A DNA stretch of 64,000 bases from Bacteroidales bacterium (lineage in GTDB: Bacteria > Bacteroidota > Bacteroidia > Bacteroidales > ML635J-15): assembly GCA_031275085.1 (NCBI GenBank), contig JAISPG010000028.1, positions 62,001-126,000 on the forward strand. The letters are read 5' to 3'. A program made the position numbers and the translations under genes. Shown piece by piece: positions 19,101 through 29,720 of the stretch (position 1 is the first letter of the stretch; every line of letters begins with the position of its first letter). Below the pieces are notes generated by a model that worked only from the letters and a program-made list of their open reading frames with translations, had not been told where the DNA came from and did no database searches.

Positions 19101-20540
19101 ATGAAAAAATTAAGTATACTACTTATAACTCTATTTTTATGGTTAACTACCTATTCGCAACAATATGAAATAAAGGTCAAAGTTGAAGGTGTTGATAACA
19201 CACCTGTATATCTTGGACATTATCTGGGTGAGAAAGCTATAATAATTGATGTTGCTAACACTGACAGTACCGGCTATGTTGTTTTCAGGAAAGACGAAAC
19301 TCTGGGAAAAGGAATGTATCTGATCATGTTTCCAACATTAGGCATGAATTATTTTGAATTTTTAATTGCTGATAGTCAGAATATTTCATTGGATACAAAA
19401 TTTCCTGATTTTGAATATATGAAAATAGAAGGTAGTGAAGAAAACCGGAAATTTTATGAATATAAAATGAAAAACAAGGAATTTGCCGATTCATATATTA
19501 TTCTCCAGAAAGAATTACAGATGGCTAGTTCAATGGACGAACACAAGAATGTCAGAACTAAAATGGACTCACTGGATAACTTAAGAGAAGAATATATGGA
19601 ATCTATAATTTCAGAAATTCCGGAAAGTTTTCTGGCAAAGGTATTAAATATCCTCATAGATATTAAAGTTCCTGAATATGATGAAAATGGTGAACGGATG
19701 AATCTATCGGATTTATACATGTATTATAAGGATCACTATTTTGATAATGTGGATTTTTCAGAAGGCGGTCTGGTCAGAACACCCGTATATGAATCAAAAC
19801 TTAATAACTATATAAACCATATGGTCATGGCATTACCGGATTCCATGATAAAAGAAACAAGGCAGATCATACAATATGCTTATGATGGAGGCGATACTTT
19901 AATGTTCCGTTATACTTCAGATCATTTATTAAATATTTTCGATACTTCCACAGCAGAAGGTTACGATGCTGTTTATGCTGCAATTGCCGAAGACTGGTAT
20001 TTAAGTGGTAAAGCTACGTGGGCTGATAGTATTTCTCTTTTTTTTATCTCAATGAAGGTAGGAAGTATTAGCCCGTTATACATAGGAAAAACAGCTCCGG
20101 ACCTTAACGATATGGAAAGTACAAATAACAGTAGCTTGTCTTTATCAAATATCGACGCTGCATATACTGTTCTTGTATTTTACGAACCTTCTTATGAAAA
20201 CTGTAAAGATAAAATAGCCGAACTTATGGAGCTTTACCGTAAAGAACTTAAAAAATATGATGTAAAAATATTTGCTGTATATACACTATACGATAAAAAA
20301 AACTGGCTTGATTTTCTACAGGAAAATAATCTTTATGAAGAAGGATGGTATAATATATGGGATGGACCACTACCCCACTCCGGTTTCAAAAACAATTATA
20401 ACATAAATGAACTTTCCGTATGCTTTTTGCTCAACCGTGAAAAGAAAATCATTGGAAAAAATATTATAAATGAAGATATTATCAATATTATCCGATCTGA
20501 TATTGATAAACAAAATAAAAAAACAGAAAAAGATGAATAA
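19101..20540 (+). CDS. Secreted thioredoxin-fold protein, paralog 3, degenerate active site (SYENC, no TP loop)
   Basis: Collinear with paralogs 1/2 (KDHYFDNVDFSEGGLVRTPVYE, YDAVYAAIAEDWYLSGKATWADS) but FYEPSYENCKDK replaces FWEPxCGHCKKE and NINELSVCFLLNREKKIIGK replaces IYSTPVVFVLDKDKKIIGK. Confidence 0.85.
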   Translation: MKKLSILLITLFLWLTTYSQQYEIKVKVEGVDNTPVYLGHYLGEKAIIIDVANTDSTGYVVFRKDETLGKGMYLIMFPTLGMNYFEFLIADSQNISLDTKFPDFEYMKIEGSEENRKFYEYKMKNKEFADSYIILQKELQMASSMDEHKNVRTKMDSLDNLREEYMESIISEIPESFLAKVLNILIDIKVPEYDENGERMNLSDLYMYYKDHYFDNVDFSEGGLVRTPVYESKLNNYINHMVMALPDSMIKETRQIIQYAYDGGDTLMFRYTSDHLLNIFDTSTAEGYDAVYAAIAEDWYLSGKATWADSISLFFISMKVGSISPLYIGKTAPDLNDMESTNNSSLSLSNIDAAYTVLVFYEPSYENCKDKIAELMELYRKELKKYDVKIFAVYTLYDKKNWLDFLQENNLYEEGWYNIWDGPLPHSGFKNNYNINELSVCFLLNREKKIIGKNIINEDIINIIRSDIDKQNKKTEKDE

Positions 20541-21987
20541 TATAAAAATTAAAATATTCTTTTCAATATGTCTGTTTTCAATATTTTATAATACCTATGG
20601 TACTAATATTGAATTTGATATAAGTAATACAACCGAAAAAAATATTTACTTATGTATGTACAAAGGACCTGATTTTGAAATAATTGATACTATTTTTTCA
20701 GAGAACGGTAAATTTATTTACACAAGAGAACAATCTCTTCCTCACGGAGTATATTTTGTAGTAATTCCACCACATACAAGATTTGATTTTATAATTGCCG
20801 AAAATCAGGATTTTACAATAAAACTAAATGCCGGAAATGTTACAGAGACAATAGAATCGACCGGAGAAAAACAATATTCTTTGTTTCTTGAAATGCAAAA
20901 AGAAATAGCAAATCTGAATAAAGCTCGTTCTCTTTTAAATATGGAGAAAGAAGTATTCAAGCGTATAAAAAGTGATACACTACCGGTAATAAACAAAAGA
21001 ATTGATAGTATAAATATCATACAAAGCGATATATATAAAAAATATCGTAATATGATGGCTCCTGACATTTTTTTCAATAAAATGCTAAAGATCATGGAAC
21101 CATTTGAAATTCCGGATAGTGCTGAAAAATTAAAATATAAAGATCCTTATTTGTATTTCAGATATTATATTGATCATTATTTTGACCGGGTTGATTTTTC
21201 TGATTCATATTTGCTTAATACTCCGCAATTTGTATTTCACCGGTTACTTGAGGATTATTGCCAATATTTTATCAACAACAGAGCAAACAATCTTGATGAA
21301 GTATATAAAGATATTGATAATTTAATTGCGAAAACTAATAACAATCTATCATATAGAAAATATATATTAAATTATATGATAGCTAAATATGAGGCTCCCG
21401 AAAATCTAAAACTTGAAGCTATATTTATATATTTATACCGTAAATATTATATGGTAGAAAAACCGGAATGGGTCAGTAACCAGGCATATGAAATCCTTAA
21501 ATTCAGGGCAGAAGCGATGCAGTATAATATTATCGGTTCAACGGCAAAAGACCTGCGACTTACTGATATCAACGGAACATATCATTCTATTTATGAATTA
21601 CCTTCTAATTATAAAATTATACTATTCTGGGAGCCTGATTGTGATTTTTGTTCAGATATGGCATTAGAATTAAAAGATGTATATGAAACTTTAGAAGCCG
21701 AAAATGTTGCAGTATTTGCAGTTTTAACAAATACAGACATTGATATCTGGACAGATTTTATCAACGAAAATGAGCTTAACTGGATAAACGTTTATGATCC
21801 TGATAATTCCAGTAATTATGAAACATATTACGGAACATACAAAACTCCAAGAATATATATTCTTGACCAAAACAATATAATCTTGGCAAAAGATATAAAA
21901 CCAGGCAGTATTACCAATTTTATAAAACATCATGAAACCAGTGTGTCGGATCCTAAAGATCCTTTTGGGTTTATTTTCGACAAATGA
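20533..21987 (+). CDS. Secreted thioredoxin-fold protein, paralog 4 (divergent), CDFC
   Basis: FWEPDCDFCSDMALELKDVYE; GTYKTPRIYILDQNN; YIDHYFDRVDFSDSYLLNTP. ATG 20533 overlaps the previous stop; the ORF to 20470 lies inside the upstream gene. Confidence 0.82.
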   Translation: MNNIKIKIFFSICLFSIFYNTYGTNIEFDISNTTEKNIYLCMYKGPDFEIIDTIFSENGKFIYTREQSLPHGVYFVVIPPHTRFDFIIAENQDFTIKLNAGNVTETIESTGEKQYSLFLEMQKEIANLNKARSLLNMEKEVFKRIKSDTLPVINKRIDSINIIQSDIYKKYRNMMAPDIFFNKMLKIMEPFEIPDSAEKLKYKDPYLYFRYYIDHYFDRVDFSDSYLLNTPQFVFHRLLEDYCQYFINNRANNLDEVYKDIDNLIAKTNNNLSYRKYILNYMIAKYEAPENLKLEAIFIYLYRKYYMVEKPEWVSNQAYEILKFRAEAMQYNIIGSTAKDLRLTDINGTYHSIYELPSNYKIILFWEPDCDFCSDMALELKDVYETLEAENVAVFAVLTNTDIDIWTDFINENELNWINVYDPDNSSNYETYYGTYKTPRIYILDQNNIILAKDIKPGSITNFIKHHETSVSDPKDPFGFIFDK

Positions 21988-21995
21988 TTATAGTT

Positions 21996-23426
21996 TTATC
22001 TAAATACCTGTAATCTATCGGAATCCAGCTTAATAAAAATAAATAACATTATAGTAAATGCCCATAAAGAAGATCCTCCATAACTAAAAAAAGGTAAAGG
22101 TATTCCTATAACGGGCGCTAAACCTATTGTCATTCCGATATTTACCACAACATGGAAAAATAAAACAGATGCTACTCCATATCCATATATTCTTGAAAAG
22201 GCTGAACGCTGTCGTTCTGCTAAAATTATTATCCTGATAATCAAAAAAATAAATAATGCCAAAACTACTGTAGTACCAATAAATCCCCACTCCTCCCCAA
22301 TAGTGCAGAATATAAAATCGGTACTTTGTTCAGGTACAAAATTATACTTTGTTTGTGTTCCATTTAAAAATCCCTTTCCCGAAAAGCCTCCCGATCCGAT
22401 CGCAATCTTTGATTGATTAACATTATAATCAACACCCAAAGGATCGTCATTCTTACCAAGTAATCCGTTTATGCGATTTTGCTGGTGTTCCTGAAGTATA
22501 TTATTAAATATATAATCGACCGATACAATAAAGAAATTTACACCAACTATAAGGATCAGATATAATAATAATGTATTATTTTTCTTTATCAGGTATACAA
22601 TAAGCATTAATAAACTCACTGCTCCTATATTTAGGAAAACTAATAACAATAAGTTATTATTAAAAAATGGTATATAAATATAAAATAGTGCAGAAATTAC
22701 TACAAATAATAAAAATGAATAGAACAAGACTTTAGAGAACATTGTACGCCTGGAAACAAAACAATACGCCAGAACTCCTATCGTCAAAGCAGCAATAAGC
22801 AAATATTCTATTTTCACCAGAAGCGCCAGTATAAACAATGCTATTATAAAAAATACGGTAATAAATAAAGTTTTATTTAATCCTTCCCTGAAAAGAACAA
22901 ATACAAAAGAAAAGAATACTAATGAGGAACCAGTATCATTCTGTAACAATATTAACAGAACCGGAAGTCCCAGCAAACATAAAACACCAAGTACTTTCCG
23001 CGAATTACCGAAGCTAAAGTTCTCACTACTTAAAAAATGGGCTAAAGCCAGACAAATAGTTATTTTTGCAAACTCAACAGGCTGAATACGGAAACTACCT
23101 ATTTCAAACCACGATTTTGAAGCCTTTACCTCAACACCAAAAAGCAGTACGCTTATCAGCAGTAAAATGCCTATGGCATATAGAGGATATGAAAATGCCG
23201 AATAAAATTTACTATCTACAATAAGAACTATAAATATCAGTAAAACTGATGCTGCAATCCATATAAGCTGTTTTCCGTATCTTTGCGAAACATCGAAGAT
23301 ACTACTGTGCGAATCGTCATAAACGGCAGAATAAATATTGAGCCAGCCTAATAAAACCAGAACAAAATAAATTGCTATAGTTAACCAATCGAGATTTACT
23401 AATATATTATCACGTTTATTTTTCAT
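21996..23426 (-). CDS. rodA: Rod shape-determining protein RodA (SEDS glycosyltransferase)
   Basis: IRKVD-type region SKSWFEIGSFRIQPVEFAKI, LQNDTGSSLVFFSFVFVLFREGL, NQSKIAIGSGGFSGKGFLNGTQTKYNFVPEQSTDFIFCTIGEEWGF, PLPFFSYGGSSL. Confidence 0.95.
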   Translation of the reverse strand: MKNKRDNILVNLDWLTIAIYFVLVLLGWLNIYSAVYDDSHSSIFDVSQRYGKQLIWIAASVLLIFIVLIVDSKFYSAFSYPLYAIGILLLISVLLFGVEVKASKSWFEIGSFRIQPVEFAKITICLALAHFLSSENFSFGNSRKVLGVLCLLGLPVLLILLQNDTGSSLVFFSFVFVLFREGLNKTLFITVFFIIALFILALLVKIEYLLIAALTIGVLAYCFVSRRTMFSKVLFYSFLLFVVISALFYIYIPFFNNNLLLLVFLNIGAVSLLMLIVYLIKKNNTLLLYLILIVGVNFFIVSVDYIFNNILQEHQQNRINGLLGKNDDPLGVDYNVNQSKIAIGSGGFSGKGFLNGTQTKYNFVPEQSTDFIFCTIGEEWGFIGTTVVLALFIFLIIRIIILAERQRSAFSRIYGYGVASVLFFHVVVNIGMTIGLAPVIGIPLPFFSYGGSSLWAFTIMLFIFIKLDSDRLQVFR

Positions 23427-25231
23427 TCTGTCGATTCAATCAATACAGCTTCCTGTATTCGTTTTTCAAATTCTTCATCCGATATCTCACCGGTTAAATA
23501 TTTTTCCATCACAAGTCGTGCAACAGGAGCAGCCCAAACTCCTCCAAATCCCGCATTTTCTATGTAAACTGCTATTGCAATTTTAGGATCATCTTTAGGG
23601 GCAAATGCCACAAATACCGAATGATCTTTACCGTGCGGATTCTGGACAGTCCCTGTTTTTCCGCAAACTTTTACTCCCGGGATCCGACCATAAAATCCGG
23701 TTCCATAATCCTGATTTACAACATAATCCATCCCTTCTACCATCATATCAAAATAACTCTTGTCAAAAGGAGTAAAAACCTTTTGAGTATTAGGTCCTGT
23801 CAGTTCTTCTTCTCCTATATTTCTCACTATATGCGGATTATAGTAATATCCTCTGTTGGATATAATAGCACAAAAATTTGCCAGTTGCAAAGGAGTAGCC
23901 ATAATTTCTCCCTGTCCTATTGATAAAGAAAAAATAGTACTAAATGCCCATCTGTATTTACCATATTTTTTATCATAATGATCGGAACCCGGAATAAATC
24001 CTTTTTTTACTGAGGGTAAACCAATATCAAACGCTTTTCCAAAACCTAAAGTTAATATTTTTTCTTTCCATAAATCCAATCCTATGTGAGAATCTTTAAA
24101 AATACTGGGATCTTTTTTCCTCTGAACCAAATCTTTAAAAACAAAATAAAAATAAGGATTACAGGAATATTGTATTGCTCTTTCTACTCCTATACAGGGA
24201 GGGTGATTATGACACCCGATTTTAGATTTATCACACGAATAAAAAGTATTTTTGGATATAACACCTTCCTGAAGTCCCACTATAGCTTGTGCTATTTTAA
24301 ATATAGACCCCGGAGGATTCGGTGATATAGCTCTATTTAATAAAGGTTTGGCTGAAACATTACTAAGACTGTCAAAATGTTTTCCTCTCGACCGTCCAAC
24401 CAAAAGCTGGGGATCATAACCCGGACTCGAAACCATTACCAGAATTTCACCCGACGACGGTTCTATAGCAACTATGCTGCCAAGTTTATTCTGCATTATC
24501 TTTTCACCATACTTTTGAAGTTCGGAATCAATAGTAAGAACAAGGTTTTTACCAGGAATCGCCACCGAATCATACTTACCATCCATATAACTTCCCTGTA
24601 CTCTGTTATGAACATCAACCAATAAATATTCAGTTCCTTTTATACCTCTTAATTCTTTTTCGTAATATTGTTCTACTCCACTTTTTCCGGCATAATCTCC
24701 AACAGCATAATAAGAATCTGCATTAAGCATATCCAGATTTACTTCGCCGACATCACCTAATACATGAGCAGCAATACCTTCATTATATTTTCTAAGTGTA
24801 CGGTTCTGAACAAAAAAACCATGATATTTATATAAATGTTCCTGAATTTTTGCATATTGACGTGAATTTATCTGTTTAAAAAATACAGACGGACGATACG
24901 ATGAATATTTTTTGCATTTTTCAAACCGGCTGCGAAAATTTTCAATATCAATACCAAGGTCGTTACATAAAGCAAGTGTATCAAATTCCTTTACCTGACC
25001 AGGCACTACCTGTAAATCATAGGCTGCTTCATTACAAACAAGTAAAACTCCATTTCTGTCATAAATCAACCCACGTGCAGGATAAACAACAACTTTTCTT
25101 CTTGAATTATTTTCCGAAGATATTTTTAATGAAACATCCAGGATCTGTAAATAAAACAGCTTTGCCCAAATAATAAGAAAAACGAGCATAAATATCGCTA
25201 TTATAATATATTTACGGCTAACAAATTTCAT
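23423..25231 (-). CDS. mrdA: Penicillin-binding protein 2 (transpeptidase)
   Basis: PARGLIYDRNGVLL, SxxK ISPNPPGSIFKIAQ, YSCNPYFY, KTGTVQNPHG. 4-bp overlap with rodA. Confidence 0.95.
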   Translation of the reverse strand: MKFVSRKYIIIAIFMLVFLIIWAKLFYLQILDVSLKISSENNSRRKVVVYPARGLIYDRNGVLLVCNEAAYDLQVVPGQVKEFDTLALCNDLGIDIENFRSRFEKCKKYSSYRPSVFFKQINSRQYAKIQEHLYKYHGFFVQNRTLRKYNEGIAAHVLGDVGEVNLDMLNADSYYAVGDYAGKSGVEQYYEKELRGIKGTEYLLVDVHNRVQGSYMDGKYDSVAIPGKNLVLTIDSELQKYGEKIMQNKLGSIVAIEPSSGEILVMVSSPGYDPQLLVGRSRGKHFDSLSNVSAKPLLNRAISPNPPGSIFKIAQAIVGLQEGVISKNTFYSCDKSKIGCHNHPPCIGVERAIQYSCNPYFYFVFKDLVQRKKDPSIFKDSHIGLDLWKEKILTLGFGKAFDIGLPSVKKGFIPGSDHYDKKYGKYRWAFSTIFSLSIGQGEIMATPLQLANFCAIISNRGYYYNPHIVRNIGEEELTGPNTQKVFTPFDKSYFDMMVEGMDYVVNQDYGTGFYGRIPGVKVCGKTGTVQNPHGKDHSVFVAFAPKDDPKIAIAVYIENAGFGGVWAAPVARLVMEKYLTGEISDEEFEKRIQEAVLIESTE

Positions 25232-25232
25232 A

Positions 25233-25739
25233 TCATTTTCCAGAAAAAAGCAAATGTCCTAAAAACACAAAAATCAATGTCGAAACAGAACTTAAAATTA
25301 TTTTAATAACTGTATAAAAGAAATGAGTAAATGAAAAAACTTCTAAAAAAAACAAAAATGTATGATGTATTAATATTATAACAAGTGAATACCTTATAAA
25401 CCAATATAACCCATAGCTTTTTACAGATGGTGTTTTATTTGATTCGTAACCGTCACGCGGAGAAAAGACATTAAGTACAAACGGACGTAAATAACACACA
25501 AGAACTGTTGCCGATGCATTAAGTCCCGGTGTGGAGTTAAATAAATCAACAGAAAAGCCTAGTATAAATCCCAGAAATAAAACAAGGTATTTGTTCATTT
25601 CAATAGGAAGCATCAGGATAAACAACAGATATATGAATGTATTTACATATCCTATAAGATATATATTATCAAAAATCAGAACCTGTACCAGCACTGAAAA
25701 CAAAAATAACAATATATATTTCAAATAATCATTAATCAT
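25233..25739 (-). CDS. mreD: Rod shape-determining protein MreD
   Basis: Small multi-TM protein between mreC and mrdA; GFSVDLFNSTPGLNASATVLVCYLRP typical of Bacteroidota MreD. Confidence 0.85.
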   Translation of the reverse strand: MINDYLKYILLFLFSVLVQVLIFDNIYLIGYVNTFIYLLFILMLPIEMNKYLVLFLGFILGFSVDLFNSTPGLNASATVLVCYLRPFVLNVFSPRDGYESNKTPSVKSYGLYWFIRYSLVIILIHHTFLFFLEVFSFTHFFYTVIKIILSSVSTLIFVFLGHLLFSGK

Positions 25740-26538
25740 CAGCAGTATAATTAAACTGTTCCTGTTCGTGATAATTCAGATTTTTTACAATATATACATA
25801 ATTGATATTATTAAAATCAGTAAGCAATTCCACATAAATAGTATAAAACTCAGTAGAACTGTCTTTATAAAAATCTTTAACAACTCCTACAGGTATATTT
25901 TCCGGAAATATTGAAGACAACCCGCTGGTAACTACCAGATCGCCATGATTTACATCAACATATCCCGGAATCTCAGTCATAGTTGCGATCCGAATATCAC
26001 TTCCGTCCCATGATAACGAACCGAAATAATCATTTTTTCGTAACTTGACACTTATCTTAGTTTCTGGATTTATTATTGGTAAAACAGATGAATACTTATC
26101 CGAAGATGCATATACTATACCTACCAACCCGTTTGGACCTACAACTCCCATCTCCGGTTCAACATTATTACTGAGTCCTTTGTTTATAGTCAAAAAATTC
26201 TTTGTCCTGTTTACCGTTGCTCCTACTACTTTTGCCGATGAATATATAAATCCCCTTCCCTCTATTGATGGAATATTGTCACGCCTGTATTTTTCAAGAA
26301 TATCCTTAAGCCTTCCGTTCTCTTCTGCAAGGCTATCGTTAATCGACCTTAACTTTGTATATTCAGTTAAGTTTGTCCATTTTTCCGAAATATTTGCAGT
26401 AAAAGCGTTAGACGAGTTAATATATTTACTGTTATGATAATCATTCCCTGAAAAAATCAATACAAAACAAATTACTTCAATAAATATAAAAACAATTGTA
26501 AATAAGTATTTAAGTATAAACTTTAATAGGCTATTCAT
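25732..26538 (-). CDS. mreC: Rod shape-determining protein MreC
   Basis: N-terminal TM, coiled coil, NFLTINKGLSNNVEPEMGVVGPNGLVGIV, GDLVVTSGLSSIFPENIPVGVV. Confidence 0.93.
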   Translation of the reverse strand: MNSLLKFILKYLFTIVFIFIEVICFVLIFSGNDYHNSKYINSSNAFTANISEKWTNLTEYTKLRSINDSLAEENGRLKDILEKYRRDNIPSIEGRGFIYSSAKVVGATVNRTKNFLTINKGLSNNVEPEMGVVGPNGLVGIVYASSDKYSSVLPIINPETKISVKLRKNDYFGSLSWDGSDIRIATMTEIPGYVDVNHGDLVVTSGLSSIFPENIPVGVVKDFYKDSSTEFYTIYVELLTDFNNINYVYIVKNLNYHEQEQFNYTADD

Positions 26539-26548
26539 TTCCCATACA

Positions 26549-27571
26549 CTATCTGATCAGGAATTGAAACTTGTCGACATTCCTAAGGGCTATTCCCGTT
26601 CCTCTGGCTACGGCTCTCAACGGATCTTCAGCAACATGAACAGGAATATTGGTTTTGTCCGACAGTCTTTTATCCAATCCTTTCAATAAAGCTCCCCCAC
26701 CTGCCAGGTACATTCCACGTGTATAAATATCCGAATATAATTCGGGAGGAGTTTGTTCGAGAACAGCCATTATTGCTGTTTCAATCTTTGATATTGATTT
26801 ATCAAGGCTATGTGCAATTTCCTGATAAGATACAGGAATTTCAATAGGTAATGCAGTCATCTGGTGAGGACCTCTTACGATATAATCAGGCGGAGGATTA
26901 TCCAGTTCCGGTATAGCTGCACCTACATTTATTTTTATATCTTCTGCTGTTCTTTCCCCGATTTTTATATTATGCTGGCGACGCATATATTCCTGAATAT
27001 CATCAGTAAATTCATCACCTGCAATACGTATTGAACGGTTACAAACAATTCCGCCAAGTGAAATTACCGCAATTTCGGTTGTTCCGCCGCCAATATCAAC
27101 AACCATAGATCCCTGTGGTGCTTCAACATCCATTCCTATTCCTATTGCTGCTGCCATAGGTTCATAGATCATATAAACTTCGCGCCCTCCGGCATGTTCT
27201 GAAGAATCTCTTACTGCTCTTAATTCTACTTCCGTACTTCCCGAAGGAATACAAACCACCATTTTTAATGAAGGATTAAACCAGCTGCGTTTTTTATTCA
27301 GCATTTTTATTAATCCTCTTATCATTAATTCTGCAGAATTAAAATCGGCAATAACTCCGTCTCTTAATGGCCTTACTGTTTTTATTCCTTCATGTGTTTT
27401 ACCGTGCATCTGGCGGGCTTTATGCCCTATAGCAACCAGCTTTCCGGTCCGTTCGTCCAGTGCAACAATTGAAGGTTCGTCAACTATGATTTTATCGTTA
27501 TGTATTATTATAGTATTAGCGGTACCTAAATCAATAGCTATTTCCTGCTGTAAAAATGAAAACAATCCCAT
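26549..27571 (-). CDS. mreB: Rod shape-determining protein MreB
   Basis: MGLFSFLQQEIAIDLGTANTIIIHNDKIIVDEPSIVALDERTGKLVAIGHKA; VVDIGGGTTEIAVISLGGIV; LAGGGALLKGLDKRL. Confidence 0.97.
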   Translation of the reverse strand: MGLFSFLQQEIAIDLGTANTIIIHNDKIIVDEPSIVALDERTGKLVAIGHKARQMHGKTHEGIKTVRPLRDGVIADFNSAELMIRGLIKMLNKKRSWFNPSLKMVVCIPSGSTEVELRAVRDSSEHAGGREVYMIYEPMAAAIGIGMDVEAPQGSMVVDIGGGTTEIAVISLGGIVCNRSIRIAGDEFTDDIQEYMRRQHNIKIGERTAEDIKINVGAAIPELDNPPPDYIVRGPHQMTALPIEIPVSYQEIAHSLDKSISKIETAIMAVLEQTPPELYSDIYTRGMYLAGGGALLKGLDKRLSDKTNIPVHVAEDPLRAVARGTGIALRNVDKFQFLIR

Positions 27572-27803
27572 CCCTTTATATAAATTTAGCCATGCAAGTT
27601 AATATCTTTTTATATATTTACAAAACATTTTTTCTATACTAAACCTATTATTGTAATTTTTATATTAAAATCTTAAATAATAATATTCAATAAATATGCT
27701 TTAATATTAAAATTAAATAGAATATATTTTTATTCTATTTAATTTTTTATTATGCATATATATATATTCTATGTATTTTTATTGATCAAAAATTAATTAT
27801 TTA

Positions 27804-29606
27804 TTAGTAACTGTTTATATCGATCATGTAATTAAGCGGTTTGGAATATTTTTCAGGAAAATCCGGAATTTCATTTCCATTTATATCTTCAAAAGTACTA
27901 ATGAATTTTACTACTGCTATCCACTCTTTTCCTTCCTGTATCCCTTCTTTTTCCGCATCAAAATCTATCCATGTATTTTTATAGTCGGTAATAAAATTAC
28001 CGTTAATGTCCTTTGGTTTTATATTTACCAAACCATGCGATACTTTTTTTATTGCACCCACAAACTCAAGCATATGAGAATTGGCGGTAATACCATAAAG
28101 TGTTTTATTTTTCTTTGAAAAATCAATATCCTCCCCTCCTATTCTTATACGTTTGATTTTTTTCATTGAACCTTTATTTCCATCATAATAAACTTCAATT
28201 CCACTAAAAAAGCAATAAAAAACAGGATATTTGTTTGAGATTATAATCAATAATTCCATGATTTTTTTTATCTCTTTTCCTGTTAGATATACCTGGGCAA
28301 GAGGATATCCCGGAATTCCATTTTCTCCTTCTCCCAGACTTACTACTCTGAAAATATCAGGAACTGTCTGAATTCCATCATTTCCAACACGTATCTTATC
28401 CCTGATAACTCCGGTTGCTATTACACTCAGATCTGTTTTAACCGGTGAATGTTCATTCACATAATAGTGTATTGCATCCGCAAGCATAGGTCCAAGGTTA
28501 CTTTCATTAAAATGGCTATATCTGTTAAATTCCAGATCATAGTTTGTTTCGGCCAAAGGCTTGTAGTATTCCAACCCCATTGGTTTTAAGAGTTCATCAT
28601 CTATTTTATTTATCTGCTCTTCTATTTTTTTATGAATATCACAATCTCCGGATATTGCATCATCGATTTTCAAAAGCTGATATTTTGCTGAAGATATTTT
28701 GCCTTTATGGATATTTATTTCGAAGCGTCCTATATTTTTTCCCTGACTGCCTGTCTGAACTATGGGAATATCATTTATCCATATAGGTTCGGCAAGTTCT
28801 ACATGTGTATGCCCGCTTATAATAACATCTATGCCTTTTACTTTCTGTGCAAGTTTAATATCTTCACCTGACCAGTTGCCTTTTTTATCACGAATAACTC
28901 CGCTATGCGATAGACAAATAACAAAATCCGCTTTTTCATCATTTTTAAGTATTTTTACCATTTTTTCTGCACTTTTTATGCGATCTGTTATTTCCAGCGG
29001 TTTTATATTTGGTGCAACTTTATTTGCATTTTCACCGAGAATACCGAAAATTCCGATCTTAAGACCGTTTATTTCACAAATCTGATATGGCGAAATTATT
29101 TTTTCTTTATATAATTCTTCGAATGAATTATCATCTTCTGATTTATCGTTAAATTTTACATTAGCTAAAGTCAGGCGCGGAATATCTCCGTTTTTCCGTG
29201 CTGAATTTATAATATTTGAAATAACCTCCGGTCCATAATCAAACTCATGATTACCAAAAGACACGACATCATATCCCATTTTTTTCATAATATTCAACTG
29301 AAAGCCCTTTTTTTCTTCAAGTGCAGGAAAAAAAGTTCCCATAAGAAAATCGCCTGCATCTAGTACTAAAGTATTTTCAGGATTTTTTCCCCTTTCTTCT
29401 TTTATAATTCCGGCAATTCTTGCAAAACCTGCAACAGTATGGTCATCATTTACAGTACAGGGTGTATATTCTATTTCAGGAGAAAAACCTGTAATATTAC
29501 TGTGCAGATCATTAGTATGCAATATTATTATTTTGCCTGAATTATTTTGTCCGGACACTAAAAAACTCAAAATTAAAAAGACGGTAAGGACATAATATTT
29601 TTTCAT
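27804..29606 (-). CDS. Secreted metallophosphoesterase / 5'-nucleotidase (UshA-like)
   Basis: IILHTNDLHSNI, LDAGDFLMGT, SFGNHEFDYG, SHSGV, ISGHTHVELAEPIWINDIPIVQTGSQGKNIGRFEI. Confidence 0.9.
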   Translation of the reverse strand: MKKYYVLTVFLILSFLVSGQNNSGKIIILHTNDLHSNITGFSPEIEYTPCTVNDDHTVAGFARIAGIIKEERGKNPENTLVLDAGDFLMGTFFPALEEKKGFQLNIMKKMGYDVVSFGNHEFDYGPEVISNIINSARKNGDIPRLTLANVKFNDKSEDDNSFEELYKEKIISPYQICEINGLKIGIFGILGENANKVAPNIKPLEITDRIKSAEKMVKILKNDEKADFVICLSHSGVIRDKKGNWSGEDIKLAQKVKGIDVIISGHTHVELAEPIWINDIPIVQTGSQGKNIGRFEINIHKGKISSAKYQLLKIDDAISGDCDIHKKIEEQINKIDDELLKPMGLEYYKPLAETNYDLEFNRYSHFNESNLGPMLADAIHYYVNEHSPVKTDLSVIATGVIRDKIRVGNDGIQTVPDIFRVVSLGEGENGIPGYPLAQVYLTGKEIKKIMELLIIISNKYPVFYCFFSGIEVYYDGNKGSMKKIKRIRIGGEDIDFSKKNKTLYGITANSHMLEFVGAIKKVSHGLVNIKPKDINGNFITDYKNTWIDFDAEKEGIQEGKEWIAVVKFISTFEDINGNEIPDFPEKYSKPLNYMIDINSY

Positions 29607-29720
29607 TTCAATATTTTTATATTCCCAAAAATACTAAAAAACATAGAAAATATTTAATCAATTTTTTTTATATTCAATCTTTTCTAAATTTGTAACTTAA
29701 ATTCAAAAAACATCAAAATA

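Noticed and set aside
20470-20532. N-terminal extension of paralog 4
   Set aside because: Lies inside paralog 3; ATG 20533 restores a signal peptide directly at the N-terminus.
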